Shown here one piece after another: positions 22,623 to 33,469 of a stretch of 64,000 bases of DNA. The DNA is taken from positions 1,375,111 through 1,439,110 of the forward strand of contig VZQC01011941.1 of assembly GCA_009823505.1 (NCBI GenBank), in the 5' to 3' direction. Under the pieces are notes generated by a model, which had not been told where the DNA came from, did not search any database, and saw only the letters and a list, made by a program, of their open reading frames with translations. Made by a program: the position numbers and the translations under genes. The stretch comes from Rhizomys pruinosus (lineage: Eukaryota; Chordata; Mammalia; Rodentia; Spalacidae). Positions within the stretch are counted from its first letter, which is position 1. Each line of letters begins with the position of its first letter.

Positions 22623-24805
22623 TACTTTTTTAAGGCGCTCTGGTCTCCCTATCCATGGCCCTAGCCTTTCCTTGCCAAGGTGCCAGCCCACATCTCCGCC
22701 TTCCTCCGCTGCCCAGGAGAATCTCTCTCCCCGGCCTCAGTTCTAGCCCCTCTCCTCTTCCTAGAATTCTATTTCCCATTGAGTATAGAGCACTCTCTCA
22801 CAGACATCAAGCCCTTGTCTTTGGGGTGTGGGAACAACAGCAGTCCTCCTTGAAAACCACATGGTCTAGAGAGAGAACGAAGCTCATTGTCCAGGCGAGG
22901 CTGTTGCCTCTGGGATCAATGCCAGAGGAATAGACTCAGAAGTTGACTTTGACCTTTTCTCTAAGGCTCCAGAAGCCAAGGTCAGTGCAGACCAGACACC
23001 AGGGTCTGCCTGTGAATGGCCGGGGACACCTAAGACTCCAGGTCACTTCAGGGAAGAGGAGGGACACCTCTGAGCCTGGAGCCAGAATGCTTTCTCTGAG
23101 GAGGAAGCAGAAAGGGCTGTGGTGCCCAGCAGGTTTTTCTAACCACAGTGCACACATCTATGCAAGCATGAAGAAAACCAGGCTGAGGAAGGGAGCCACA
23201 GTGGAACCTTAGTGCCTGGAGACTGGAGGTGCTCACCTCCCGGGAGGCCCAGGCAGCTGCACCCGGCGGGACTCCTCTGGCCCTACCTGGTATGTGGCTC
23301 TGGTCCCTGGGAGTCTTCCTGGTCCAAGGAGTGGAGAATCCGGATGAGCCCGAAGTCTCCTGGCGGGCAGGGAATCAGTGGCTGACTCGGGGTGCATCCT
23401 CCCCCTTTGCTTCCATCCTCTCTCTGCCTGTAGCCCCCAGGCAGCCATAGCAAGGACCTTCTGCTTTCTGTCACTATAGGTTAGATTTGACTTTTATAGA
23501 ATTTAATGTTCAAATGACCCCTGACCTACAGTGTTTCAACTTGTGATTTTCCTGTTTCACAATGGGATGGAAACAACGGTTAGGTCAATGGTATAGCTTG
23601 CTCTTGTAGGCTGGTGATGCTGTGGCAGAGTCTCTTTCGAGATACTGGGCACATTCAACCTTTCCCGTCTTTTCCAAACTAAAAACTTATTCTCTGTACT
23701 TAATTGAGGCAACAGGTGCAAACGTTGATTGGCCTACCCAAGTCACACGGCAAGCTGTCAGTAGAGCAGACTAGATCCCGACCCTTTGTTCTTGTTGCAA
23801 GGTGTTTCTACCACTTCCTAAGCTTCTGTGTCCTGTGTCATCATTATGTTAGGCTAGAATTGAGGGAGGCAGCCTGCAGAGGACACCACAGAGAGCCACT
23901 CCTTTCTCATGAGGAGCCAAAGGGAGTCTTCATTGGACACCCCAAACTCAAACCTCTCTCCTCGGAAACTTTGGCACAAATAACTGGGGCGGGGGGCAAG
24001 CCCCGGGTCTAGGTGGTAAATGGAGTACTTGGTCTGGCCTCCCTCCCCGAGGCACCTCTTAATATCCTGCTCACTCTGTGCCCTGTCTGCTATGAGAAGG
24101 GGCAAGCTGTAGTCTGTTCAGGTTGTTTGTGCCTGTCAATCTCCCTTTAAGTGGGAAAGCATTGCACAGTGACATTTAAAGAGGGCTCTGTTATAAAACC
24201 CGGCCTGCGTCCGCACAACCTACCAATTCCCCCTGGTTATTTTCAGATTCAATGGCATAGAATGTCAGAACTGAGAAGAGGCTCAATGGGCATGCGAGAG
24301 TCTGAGTGGGGACCACACCTGCCGAGGTTCCCAGGCCAGGTCAAGGGGAGACCTTCTGGGGAGCCTCAGTGCTCCTTCTGTTAGCTCCAACATCCTTTCC
24401 TGAATTCCACCGTGGTGGTCCAGAGGGAAATGCTAGCAGCACTCGACTTTTTCCACAGAGCCTCGGTTCCCTCCAGGGAGGAGCCCTGGCCAGCTGTACA
24501 TCCTCACCTCCCTCATGGGGCCATTATCAGTCTGTGCATGGGGATAGGTAATTGAGCCCACTCTGGCCACTCCAAGCAGCAAGCACTTCCATACAAGGAT
24601 CTAGGAAATGTCAGAGGGCTAAGCTTCCAGGAATGAGGCCCAGAATGCCACAGGAAAGCTGCTCCTTAAGGAGCGCCTGTCTATCATAGACAAAAAGTCA
24701 GGGGCCCCATGTGATCTCTCAGGGGTCCACACTGTCCCTGCTAGGACCTGAATACCAGATTGTCTGAACCTAGATCGGGATTTCTCACTATTAATCTTTG
24801 AGGCC
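22623..24805. other. Single-copy-looking DNA, MIR remnant, no gene supported
   Basis: No exon with convincing splice pairing or protein homology. The stretch 23,700-23,800 (TTGAGGCAACAGGTGC, CCCAAGTCACACGGCAAGCTG) resembles a reversed MIR. The remainder is unassigned. Confidence 0.45.
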
Positions 24806-25690
24806 TGTATTAGTTACTGCTGTGGTTAAAGAGCTGACAAGATACAGCTTATGGGAAGAAGGATTTATCCTGGCTCACGGTTGGAAAGGTTAGGACCATC
24901 ATGACAGGGAAGGTTAGGTCCATCATGGCAGGGAAGGTTAGGTCCATCATGACAGGGAAGGTTAGGACCATCATGACAGGGAAGGTTAGGACCATCATGA
25001 CAGGGAAGGTCAGGTCCATCATGGCAGGGAAGGTTAGGTCCATCATGGCAGGGAAGGTTAGGTCCATCATGACAGGGAAGGTTAGGTCCATCGTGACAGG
25101 GAAGGTTAAGTCCATCATGACAGGGAAGGTTAGGTCCATCGTGACAGGGAAGGTTAGGTCCATCGTGACAGGGAAGGTTAGGTCCATCGTGACAGGGAAG
25201 GTTAGGTCCATCGTGACAGGGAAGGTTAGATCCATCATGACAGGGAAGGTTAGGTCCATCGTGACAGGGAAGGTTAGGTCCATCATAGCAGGGAAGGTTA
25301 GGTCCATCATGACAGGGAAGGTTAGGTCCATCATGACAGGGAAGGTTAGATCCATCGTGACAGGGAAGGTTAGGTCCATCGTGACAGGGAAGGTTAGGTC
25401 CATCATGGCAGGGAAGGCACTGCAGCAGAAGCAGTACTCAAGTGTAATTCCTTACCTCTTCACATCTCCACAGAGCAGGAACCAGAGAACAGAGAATTCT
25501 GGGAGTCCTCTCTCCATCCCACCTTATTCAGTCTGAGACCTAGCCCAGGAGATGGTGTCCCCCAACCCCTGCCACATTCAAGATGGTCTTCTTTCTTCAG
25601 TTAAACTTCTCTGCAAACTCCATCACTGACACACATCTTCTCCTAGGTCATTCCAAATCTAGTCATGCTGCCAGTGAAGTCCAACCATCA
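24806..25690 (-). mobile_element. ERVL-type (MLT2/RMER-like) LTR, reverse, enlarged by a minisatellite
   Basis: Left border TGTATTAGTTACTGCTGTGG and GGATTTATCCTGGCTCACGG are the reversed LTR 3' end. The right part, with CAGAGAATTCTGGGAGTCCTC, CACCTTATTCAGTCTGAGACC and TCCTCCTAGGTCATTCCAAATCTAG-like blocks, is the reversed U3 side. The 24-bp minisatellite lies between and is built from the LTR's own block (reads roughly GGTCCATCATGGCAGGGAAGG), which occurs once in a normal copy. Confidence 0.65.
24887..25416 (+). repeat. 24-bp minisatellite, 21 complete units plus partial ends
   Basis: The unit ATGACAGGGAAGGTTAGGTC plus CATC (24 bp) repeats 21 times from 24,901 to 25,404, with partial units on each side. 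Variants: ATGGCA versus ATGACA versus GTGACA, AGGACC versus AGGTCC, and single GGTCAGG, TTAAG and TTAGA changes. Because 24 is a multiple of 3, frames stay open on both strands (211 codons plus, 185 codons minus, period 8 residues: MTGKVRSI and DLTFPVMM). I regard both as non-coding by-products. Confidence 0.98.
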
Positions 25691-25755
25691 CAGGCCCAGA
25701 CAAGTCCGTGTTTCAAGGAACTGGAATCTACACTCCTGTCTCTGCCCGTTAGCAG

Positions 25756-25860
25756 GCAGTAACATTCCTCTCTGCAATTGTAGCCATCAGAGGTGTCCCT
25801 AGACATTGCCAGAGGTTCCCTGGGGGACAAAAATCATCTCCAGTTGAGAATCACAGCCAT
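25756..25860 (-). mobile_element. MER5A-like (hAT-Charlie) DNA transposon remnant
   Basis: ATTGCCAGAGGTTCCCTGGGGGACAAAAATC and CCAGTTGAGAATCAC are the reverse of the MER5A start (...TTCTCAACCGGGGG...CCCCAGGGGACATTTGGCAATG). About 100 bp survive. This is an ancient non-autonomous element. Confidence 0.7.
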
Positions 25861-26826
25861 ACAAAGTGGGGATTTTACTTGCTTACAGCACAGCCAAGCA
25901 GACTAGGTAAGGTTAGGGTTATAGTTGTTACTACACCAGCTGGCATCTGGTCTGCCCACCCCTTGAGTAGTAAAATCCATTTTAACGTATCCCATATCCT
26001 GTCAGTGGTTCAGTGTCTCCCCATGGTGGGTAGACATCCTTAGGGTCACCTCTTGCTCCAGATTTTTGTTTCTGAGTGATGATCACTGTCTTTGTGTTTG
26101 GGGTAGTCCGTACTGTGGACAATGGACCACTTTTCTTTATTGCCTCCAAAATCCTGCTCAAATGAGGCAGTTGAGCACACCCTGATGGGAACTTGGGCTT
26201 GAGGCCGTAAGTCCTCAACTAGTCTCTAAAGTACAACACACCTGGCACTGCTCGCTCTGACCTCAGTGTCCCCCCAGGTCCCCATTACAGGCTTCTCTTG
26301 AGGTTAGCAAGGTATTCCTCTTGCTATATGCCCAGGCTGGGGGGCCAACTTCTAATAATTACCCTCACCTCTTCTCTCTAGGAGAGATACATCCCCCAAG
26401 TCATCACACTGGCTGTCAGCCCCAAGAAATGCTGACTACGACAAAACACGAGCAAATTCACCACATTGACTAATTCCCAGGCAAGCAGGAAACTCTGCCC
26501 ATGTCAGAACAAAAGGAAATTCAGAGGCAGAGCAGTAAGCAGGAGCTAGCGCCAAATGATTCCCAGAAATAGCAGAGCTGGAGCAAATGTGCCCGCTTCA
26601 GTGCCCAGGAGGGACAAGGAGAAAGACTACGGGCCCAGTGCCCAACAACGGCTAGGGTGAGCTTCCGCTTAGAGCTCAAAGACAGACCAGAAGCTGTCCC
26701 TTCTGATAGATGAAAGCACAAAACCTCCACGAGCTGCTCCTACAGTGGACCCACCTCCCCTGAGTAGGAGTGAGAGAGGAGAGAGCAGAGAGCAATCCAG
26801 ACTAAATCCATAGCCATGCATCCACC
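25861..26826. other. Unassigned single-copy-looking DNA
   Basis: Nothing recognised. GGTAAGGTTAGGGTTATAGTTG at 25,905-25,926 contains one telomere-like TTAGGG, far too little for an interstitial telomeric array. Confidence 0.45.
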
Positions 26827-27127
26827 ATGCAGGAGACGCTGGGAGAAAATGACGACAGCAGAACCTTGCCTGAATGTGGGGACCCCGAGGCCACGCTGGA
26901 GCTGATAGAGAAAGCCATGTCTCCCTCATGGGATGTGGCACCTTCAGAAGATGACTTTGGAGGCCAAAACATTCAAGCAGGTAGGAAAGGGGAGGCTAGG
27001 ACAAGACCCTCCTTCCATGTCCAACAGGAAGGAGCTGGAGACAAAGATAGAGGAGATGGGGGGAGAACTGAGAGATCTCACAGCTAATCAATCCTCTGAA
27101 CCCAAAGATACCTGGGATTCTGTATGA
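26827..27127 (+). other. Weak candidate exon or pseudogene fragment, unrecognised
   Basis: A plus-strand frame from ATG 26,827 (MQETLGENDDSRTLPECG) is acidic and rich in Glu, Asp and Pro for about 50 codons, then meets a good donor-like AAGCAG/GTAGGAAA near 26,979-26,988. After that point an overlapping frame (SNRKELETKIEEMGG) becomes coiled-coil-like. This could be an exon with a donor, or a pseudogene with a frameshift. I do not recognise the protein, and no upstream acceptor or promoter is evident. Confidence 0.2.
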
Positions 27128-28102
27128 CTTAAGGTGGAAGTGCTGCCTGGATTTCTAGCAGGATGAATATCAACAAATGCTTATATTTGAAGAAGGGGGC
27201 TAGATGCAGAAGGATCTTCTTTAAGACACAGAAGAATGAATAATACTATACTTAAATAGGTAGGTGGGAAATGAGGTTGAAGAAACTAACTTCTTTTTAT
27301 GGTAAGAAAATGTCTTGTTATAATTCAATAAATATGACAAAAATGATATTATATATGGTTAGTTACAAGCTAAGAATACTCCATAAACCTTCCAAGTTAT
27401 TGGAGGGGAAACCAATAGATAAAGCAAGCCACAGGATAGACTGTGAAATAAAGGACTGCTCCAAGAAGCATTAAAATCACTATCGTATAAAATAGGACAG
27501 CATCGAATAAAATAAGACAGCATCGAGCCCAGTGCCCCTGCCATAGCATCAAGTGTAGTGGGCCAGCTTCATGTGTTATTTATTTTTTTTTTTCATAGTC
27601 CATTCTTATTCTCCATCTCAAATGCCAGCTTACTTCATGTGTTATTTAAAAAATGATCTCGGTTGAGGATCAAAGAGTGAACTAACCAACCCCAGTGGGA
27701 GCAACGACTGATACCCCAGTTCACATCTTAGCTTCACCCTTGACTGGTCACACTGGGTAGACAGCTTCATGGGCTTGGACTGGCTTCAAGGTGGTATTAC
27801 CCTTCAAGGCAGCACATGCAAGCATGTGTCCACTCTGTGTCCAGGCTCCCCTGGAACAAGTCCGAGCTCTCTGTTGTCTATATTTTTGCGCTGTTTTAAA
27901 TTTCAAGGAGACACGCGGCTCTTGAACCTATAAACTGTTTTAGCCACATCAAGCCATTAGGAAAATGCAAACTCCTGTATACTCAGAATTCAGACTTTCA
28001 ATGTAAAGAGAGACTACAATGGCCCAAACCCATCACATGTTATCAGTTTGTGAAACCACATTAGCAAATAGCTTAACATTAGCTCATTAAATTTAGTATT
28101 TC
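27128..28102. other. AT-rich unassigned DNA
   Basis: No gene or clear repeat. Small items: an 18-bp near-duplicate AGGACAGCATCGAATAAAAT/AAGACAGCATCGAGCCC at 27,494-27,530 and a T run at 27,583-27,592. Confidence 0.45.
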
Positions 28103-28390
28103 ATGTATGGGGAGATGTTTGGTGGGTAAAAAATGCCTGCTGCACAAGCATCAGGCTCTGAGTTCAGATCCTCTACTCACACCCACATGAAAGGAGTGAC
28201 AGCACAAGCCTGCAACCCTAGTGCTCGGGGGGCAGAAACAGATGGATCGCAGGGATTTGCTGGCCACTGAGTCTAGCTGAAATGGTGAGTTTCAAGTTCA
28301 GTGAGAGATCATGTCCCCAAAACAAAGATGGAGATCAATAGAAGATATCCACGGTCAGCCTCTCTCCTCCTTTACTATTTCTACAGGAAG
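28103..28390 (+). mobile_element. B4 SINE, forward
   Basis: A tRNA-like head (GGGGAGATGTTTGGTGGG, GAGTTCAGATCCTCTACTCACACCCACATGAAA) is joined to a B1-like part (AGCACAAGCCTGCAACCCTAGTGCTCGG, GAGAGATCATGTCCCCAAAAC). The order and the linker are those of B4. Confidence 0.82.
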
Positions 28391-28429
28391 TCCATATGTA
28401 GGTGAAGTGTCAGGAGAAATTCTTGCAAA

Positions 28430-29246
28430 TTTATGCTAGAGGACATCAGTGAGCCTGATACTAGTGGAAACAGCCTTCATAGTAGCAAAACCATGGAAAC
28501 AATCACAGTAACCATAGACAAGATAAAGTCAACTAAATCGTAGTATACTTATACAGTGGAATAGTGTACAATAATAAAAACACACTGTAGCTATCTATAT
28601 GAAACAATATGGCTACATTTATAAAATATATTGAGTATAAAAAGTCCCCAAAGGAGAGACAGAGAAAGCCTGGCCTACATAGTGAGTTCCAGGCCAGCTA
28701 GGGGTACAGGGAGACCCTGTCTCAAAAAGAAAAAGAAAGTCTCCAAAGATTATCACTGTCTGATACCATGCTAATAAAGTTATTAAAAGAAAATGTTGCA
28801 GTTTTAGAATAATAACTATGGATGCTACAAAACTACATTCAAAACACTGGTATGACAGCTAAAGTCACACTTAATCATGAAATATGAGACACATTCTCCC
28901 CAATCAGGAACAAGATATGGATATCTGCCTTTAACACACCCCTCAGTATTGCCCTGGAGGCTGTAGACAGAGTAAGGAAGCAAGAAAAGAAAGAACAAAA
29001 CAATATCATGCACATTGAAAAGGAAGTAAAACCATTTCCAGTTTTAGATGGCGGGATCATGCATGAAGAAGCTCCTAAGGAATTCACTAAAAACCCATCT
29101 GAATCAGTTTAGAAAGTTCGTAGGATATTAGGTCAATATATAGAAGCCAATTGAATTTTGATAAAATAGCAATAAGGAATCCAAAAATGAAATTAAGGAA
29201 ACAGTTTCATTTGCAATCCCATCACAGAGAACAAAATGCAGGTAAT
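28430..29246 (+). mobile_element. Old L1 ORF2 fragments, forward, with a B1 fragment
   Basis: 28,870-29,240 matches the reverse transcriptase region of old L1s (ACACATTCTCCCCAATCAGGAAC, GGAAGTAAAACCATTTCC, GAAGCTCCTAAGGAATTCAC, GCAATAAGGAATCCAAAAATGAAATTAAGG). 28,430-28,660 resembles a more 3' part (ACAGTGGAATAGTGTACAATAATAAA), which is out of order for one element, so at least two pieces are involved. A truncated B1 lies at 28,668-28,735 (CATAGTGAGTTCCAGGCCAG). No intact frame. Confidence 0.65.
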
Positions 29247-29567
29247 TGTGGTGGTTTGAATGAGAATGGTTCCCATAGGCTCCAAGTATTTGAGCCTGTG
29301 GTCTTCAGTTCAGTGAGCTGGTGGGGAAGGTCGGGAGACTTTAGGAGGTGTGATGCTGGAGGAAATGTCAGTGGAGGTGGGTTTTGAGAGTTCATAGTCA
29401 TGCATGCCTACAGTCTGTCTCTCTGGGATTCCTGTGCCTGCTTGAAGATATGGTCCCTTGGCTTTCTGCTCTGGCCAGCTCTTAGTCCTCTGGAACCATA
29501 AGCCAAACAAACTCTTCCTTGCTTTGGTCATGGTGCTTATCGCACAACAAAAAGTAACTAATACAGT
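29247..29567 (+). mobile_element. MaLR-type (MT/ORR1-like) LTR, forward
   Basis: TTGTGGTGGTTTGAATGAGAATGG start, CCCATAGGCTCCAAGTATTTGAG, AGGAGGTGTGATGCTGGAGG, CTGGAACCATAAGCCAAACAAAC and the GGTCATGGTGCTTATCGCACAAC...AACTAATACAG end are diagnostic of the rodent MT/ORR1 group. It interrupts an old L1, whose sequence resumes at about 29,568. Confidence 0.88.
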
Positions 29568-30300
29568 AATTTAAACAAAAGAAGTACAAGATTTATATAC
29601 TGAAACTTCCAAACATTGTTGAGGGACTGAGCTCTTAACTAGCTCAGCAGGTAAGAGCACTAGCTGTTCTTGCAGAGGACCCAGGTTCATTCCCAGCACC
29701 CATATCAGGAGGCACACAACTGTAACTCTAGTTCCAGGGGATCCAATACCCTCTTTTAAAATTAAATTGTTATTAATTAGTTGATTGATTAATCTTTGAG
29801 ACAGGGGCTTCCTCTAACCCTAGCTAGCCTAGAACTATGTAGACCAGGCTGGCCTTGATCTCACAAATTCTGGGATTAAAGGTGTGTTCCACCACACTTG
29901 GCCCTCCAGGGCCCCTCCATGTACACCAGGTATGAACATGGGGCACATACATGTATATAGGCACCCACAAATACACATAAAATAATAAATAATTTTTTTG
30001 TCTTTTCGAGACAGGGTCTCCTTATAGCCCCAGCTGTCCTGGAACTTGCTTTGTAGACCAGGCTGGCCTTGAACTCACAAAGATCTGCCTGCCTCTGTCT
30101 CCCAAGAATAAGTAAATATTTTTTTAAAAACATTGTTGAAAGACCCTGAAGAGATACATAAGTGGAACAACATCCCTGCATCCAATGATTAAAACTCTTA
30201 CTGGAGGTAAGATGGCCAAATTCCCTCATACTGATCTCAAATTTAATTTTACTCACAGTTTCACAATGCCATTGATATCCAAAACTCGTGAAATGGCATA
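29568..30300 (+). mobile_element. Old L1 ORF2 fragment carrying a nested SINE block
   Basis: 29,568-29,622 (AGAAGTACAAGATTTATATACTG) and 30,128-30,300 (ACCCTGAAGAGATACATAAGTGG, GGTAAGATGGCCAAATTCCC, ATTGATATCCAAAACTCG) continue the old L1 ORF2. They are separated by the SINE block that the next entry describes. Confidence 0.65.
29623..30127 (+). mobile_element. B3 SINE with two reversed B1s, 12-bp target-site duplication
   Basis: Forward B3 head (AGCTCAGCAGGTAAGAGCACTAGCTG...CCCAGGTTCATTCCCAGCACCC) is interrupted by a reversed B1 at about 29,790-29,905, resumes (GTACACCAGGTATGAACATGGGGC ... CACATAAAATAATAAATAA), and a second reversed B1 (29,995-30,112) sits in its A-rich tail. AAACATTGTTGA at 29,611-29,622 and 30,128-30,139 is the perfect 12-bp target-site duplication around the whole block. 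Confidence 0.88.
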
Positions 30301-30589
30301 TCTGAAATCAGTGGACTTTAAGGTATGTGAGTTACATCTCTATAGAGCAGTTTATTAAAAATTCAAATGAGGGTAGGATACAGGGATGCATGTAAGACTT
30401 ACAACGATTAACCAGAGTGAAGGAAACGAGGCTCGCTTGGGTCAGGACGACAAGGTAGACCCAGGGTGTTTAGCTTTTTGTTTTTGAGGACAAACAGTCT
30501 ACACTTTGCAGCCCCTCATTTAGATGTGCCTGGAGTCCTGGAAGCGACATCTCCCGATGTCCTTGAAGGGACATTGAAAGCTTGCTGCG

Positions 30590-31035
30590 GCCAAATACCA
30601 GACACAAAGCAACTTACTAAGAAAGGGTTTTTTTTTTCCTTTTCATTTTTTTTGAGACAGTGTCTCCCTATAGCCCCAGCTGGCCTGGAGCTCAGTATGT
30701 AGACCAGGTTGGCCTCCATCTGACAAAGATCTGCCTGCCTCTGCCTCCCTAACCCTGAGACTAAAGGTGCATGTGTCACCATGCCTAGCAGAAAGGTTTA
30801 TTTGGGCTCATGGTTTAGGGGTCAAAGCCCATTGTGCCTGGGAAGGTGCACAGCAGCAGTGGTTCTGAGACACAGCAGCAGGAACGCGCTCAAATCTCAG
30901 TCAGAAAAAAGGGAATTCAAGTGTGTGGTTAGTTTTACCTTTTTCTCTTTTTATTCTCAGTCTAGGACCCCGACCGGCGGGACAGAGCCATCCACTGACA
31001 GGGCAGGTGTTTCTCACTCAGCTAATCCTCTCTCT

Positions 31036-31089
<54 letters not shown>

Positions 31090-31145
31090 TGCTTTCTAGG
31101 AGGGCCTGATCTGGTCAAGTTGGTAATGAATATTAGCCATCATAA
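30590..31145 (-). mobile_element. ERVL-type LTR, reverse, with a B1 and a CA repeat
   Basis: Reversed LTR blocks: AGGTTTATTTGGGCTCATGG at 30,795, TTTTTCTCTTTTTATTCTCAGTCTAGGACCCCG near 30,950 and CTGGTCAAGTTGGTAATGAATATTAGCCATCA at the right end, which is the reverse of the GTCAACTTGAC start seen in related copies. A reversed B1 occupies about 30,627-30,790 and a (CA)n of about 25 units lies at 31,039-31,087. Confidence 0.65.
30627..30790 (-). mobile_element. B1 SINE, reverse
   Basis: Poly-T at the left, then TTTGAGACAGTGTCTCCCTATAGCCCC, TGTAGACCAGGTTGGCC and CTAAAGGTGCATGTGTCACCATGCC. Flanking GAAAGGGTTT and GAAAGGTTTA look like an imperfect target-site duplication. Confidence 0.88.
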
Positions 31146-31589
31146 GGCTCTGAGAGGGGAGCACAGTTGCCAGTACCCTGGGCCACAGCATTTCCATCTT
31201 CCTTGACCAAGCATGTGACTTCAGCTGGGGGGGGGGCGGCACACGTATGGGGAGGTGAGGGTGGGAGGGAACACTCATCCGAGCAGCAAGATCAGCTGAA
31301 TCAATGCTGGCGGCCTGTCGGGTGACAGACCACCTGCAATCATAGATGAAAAAAAATTTTTCAATTAAGTTCTAGTTACTTCTTGTCTGCTCTCTTCCCA
31401 GATCTTTATTATTAAAAGCAAACAAACAGTGACTGACAATCTGACAATAGAAGATGACTACACAGGTCAGTAATGGAGGGTGCCTTAAACAAAGTGTGTG
31501 ACTTCTTCAGTTCTGAGTCCCTGGAGCCCAGGGACTGGAGCAAAACCCTGAACCTGAAAACTCAAGGAACAGGGATAATTTACAGCATA

Positions 31590-32283
31590 ACCAAAGCATT
31601 GCCCCAAAGAAACCTCATAGCTTCAATTAGTTTATTTTACTAAGTTAGAACAAATGGAAATAATTCAATTTAAAAGTCACACAAAGAACAATGTGTTAAG
31701 CATGATGAACACAGAAGGAAGGAATTAGTAAGGATAAAAGCACAAATAAATCAATTATAAAACAAGAGATGGAGAAATTAGTACATTCAAAGCAGGTCCT
31801 TGGGGTGGGGGCATCCTATGTTCTTGAAAAAAAAACTAATCACATTAATAAAGAAAAAAGTGATTCGATCACAAATATGTACACATAGAAATAAAAATGG
31901 AGTCACAGTCACAGAGGCCACCACACCACAGAAGTTATGAAATTGACCTTTCAGTGAGCCTGAGAATCTGTGTAAAATGACTTTCTACAAAATAGAATTT
32001 ACAGGGGCAGGGGAGATGGCTCAGTGGTGAGTGCAAGCATGAGGGACTGAGTTTGGATCCCAGAACCCATAAAAAGCACATGCCTGTAACCCCAGATGGA
32101 CAGGATGGGGAGTGTGCAGACAGAAGGATTGTTGGAGTTCACTGGACAGACAGACGGCCAAGCCCCAAAGAGTGAGTTCCAGGGCAAGTAAGAGACTTTG
32201 ATGGAAAGGTGGAGAGCGATAGGGCAGGCAGGACATGGATGGCCCCCTGGAGCCTCTGTGTGTGTTCATGAAACACAGACACA

Positions 32284-32315
<32 letters not shown>

Positions 32316-32442
32316 AATTAATACAATTTATATATTTACACTTAGAAAATGAGAGCAATTGTCAGAGAATAAATTGAGGACACTTCCAAAGAGGCAATAC
32401 TCTATTGCCTAGGATCAAATCAGAAGTTTCTGAGGATTTGTA
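31590..32442 (+). mobile_element. Old L1 ORF2 fragment, forward, hosting a B4
   Basis: GTTCTTGAAAAAAAAACTAATCACATTAATAAAG, GTGATTCGATCACAAATATG, and AAAATGAGAGCAATTGTCAGAGAAT have the layout of the old L1 region just upstream of the reverse transcriptase core. Highly decayed. A B4 at 32,007-32,315 and its (CA)n tail interrupt it. Confidence 0.5.
32007..32315 (+). mobile_element. B4-type SINE with (CA)n tail
   Basis: Head GGGGAGATGGCTCAGTGGTGAGTGCAAGC, GTTTGGATCCCAGAACCCATAAAAAG and a B1-like tail (CCTGTAACCCCAGATGG, GTGAGTTCCAGGGCAAGTAAGAG), ending in an ACACACAC run at 32,283-32,313. Confidence 0.8.
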
Positions 32443-32590
32443 TGTGTGTTTGAGGTAGGGTCTCCCTGTACCCCTGGCTGGCCTGGAACTCACTATGTAG
32501 ACCAGGTTGGCCTTGAATTCACAGAGATCCACCTGCCTCTGCCTCTTCCTCCTGAGTGTTGGGATTAAAGACATGCACCACCATGCCTAG
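32443..32590 (-). mobile_element. B1 SINE, reverse
   Basis: GAGGTAGGGTCTCCCTGTACCCCTGGCTGGCCTGG, GTAGACCAGGTTGGCC, GTTGGGATTAAAGACATGCACCACCATGCC. No long poly-T is left. Confidence 0.92.
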
Positions 32591-32844
32591 CAAAACTTTT
32601 TCTTTTTTTACCATAGCCTTTGTGCTCTTGTGTTAAATTAAACATCTTGAGATAAAAATAGATTCATATGCAGTTCTAAGAAATCATACGGCAAGATCCT
32701 TTCTGTCTTTTATCCAGTTATCCACAGGTAAGGCATGGTAACATCTACAAAATTATGGAAAGTTGTCATAGCCAGGAAGTTGGCAGTGATGCTCTCCATC
32801 ACTATGAAAATCATTAGTATTTCCCCTTTAAAGTCTAACACTGA

Positions 32845-33066
32845 GGCTGGAGGATGGCTCAGTGGTTAAGAGCATTCTCTACACTTGCAGAGGACCCAGA
32901 GTTCAGTTTCCAGCACTGACATGGTAGTGAACAACTTTCCTTAATTCCAGTTCCAGGGGGTATAGTGCTCTCTTCTGACCTCCACCAGCACTGCATCACA
33001 CAGATGTTACATACATATAGGCAAACACTCATACACATAAAATAACTAAAAATGTGAAAATAAATC
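32845..33066 (+). mobile_element. B3 SINE, forward
   Basis: Head GAGGATGGCTCAGTGGTTAAGAGCATTC, middle CCAGTTCCAGGGGGTATAGTG and CTCTTCTGACCTCCACCAGC, tail CATACACATAAAATAACTAAAAATG. Full length. Confidence 0.9.
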
Positions 33067-33141
33067 CCACTATTTCTTTCTTGCTATCTCACACCTTTAC
33101 ACTTCTACCCCTGTCCTCTGCATATATGTGTTTGCCTGTAT

Positions 33142-33202
<61 letters not shown>
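33142..33202. repeat. (CA)n(GA)n compound microsatellite
   Basis: About 7 CA units pass directly into about 24 GA units. A pure (CT)n array follows at 33,418-33,464. Confidence 0.97.
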
Positions 33203-33205
<3 letters not shown>

Positions 33206-33415
33206 TAAAAATAGAACTGAACTTTTACAGTTTGGGCCTCCCATAAATGGAGCGGGTAAGAACCTTGTGTGCACATTTTATTGTAAATATTTGTTTTTTA
33301 TTTCTCTAGACAAATGGTCCAAGACAGCATTTTCTGGGTAGTACGGTAAGCTGGATACTTAACTTTGTAGGAAGCTGTCAAGATGCTGTCCAAAAAGGCT
33401 GTTCTTTACCGCCCC

Positions 33416-33417
<2 letters not shown>

Positions 33418-33464
<47 letters not shown>
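33418..33464. repeat. (CT)n microsatellite
   Basis: Twenty-three uninterrupted CT units, next to the left end of an old reversed L1. Confidence 0.97.

Positions 33465-33469
<5 letters not shown>

Noticed and set aside
24887..25416. CRISPR-like regular spacing
   Set aside because: There are no unique spacers; units are directly tandem, and this is a vertebrate genome.
24849..25536. Two long overlapping open frames (211 codons plus, 185 codons minus) with octapeptide repeats
   Set aside because: They follow directly from a 24-bp tandem repeat lacking stops in these frames, inside a solo LTR. No promoter, splice site or non-repeat coding domain.
25905..25926. Telomere-like GGTTAGGGTTA motif
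   Set aside because: Only about one and a half TTAGGG-like units; chance.
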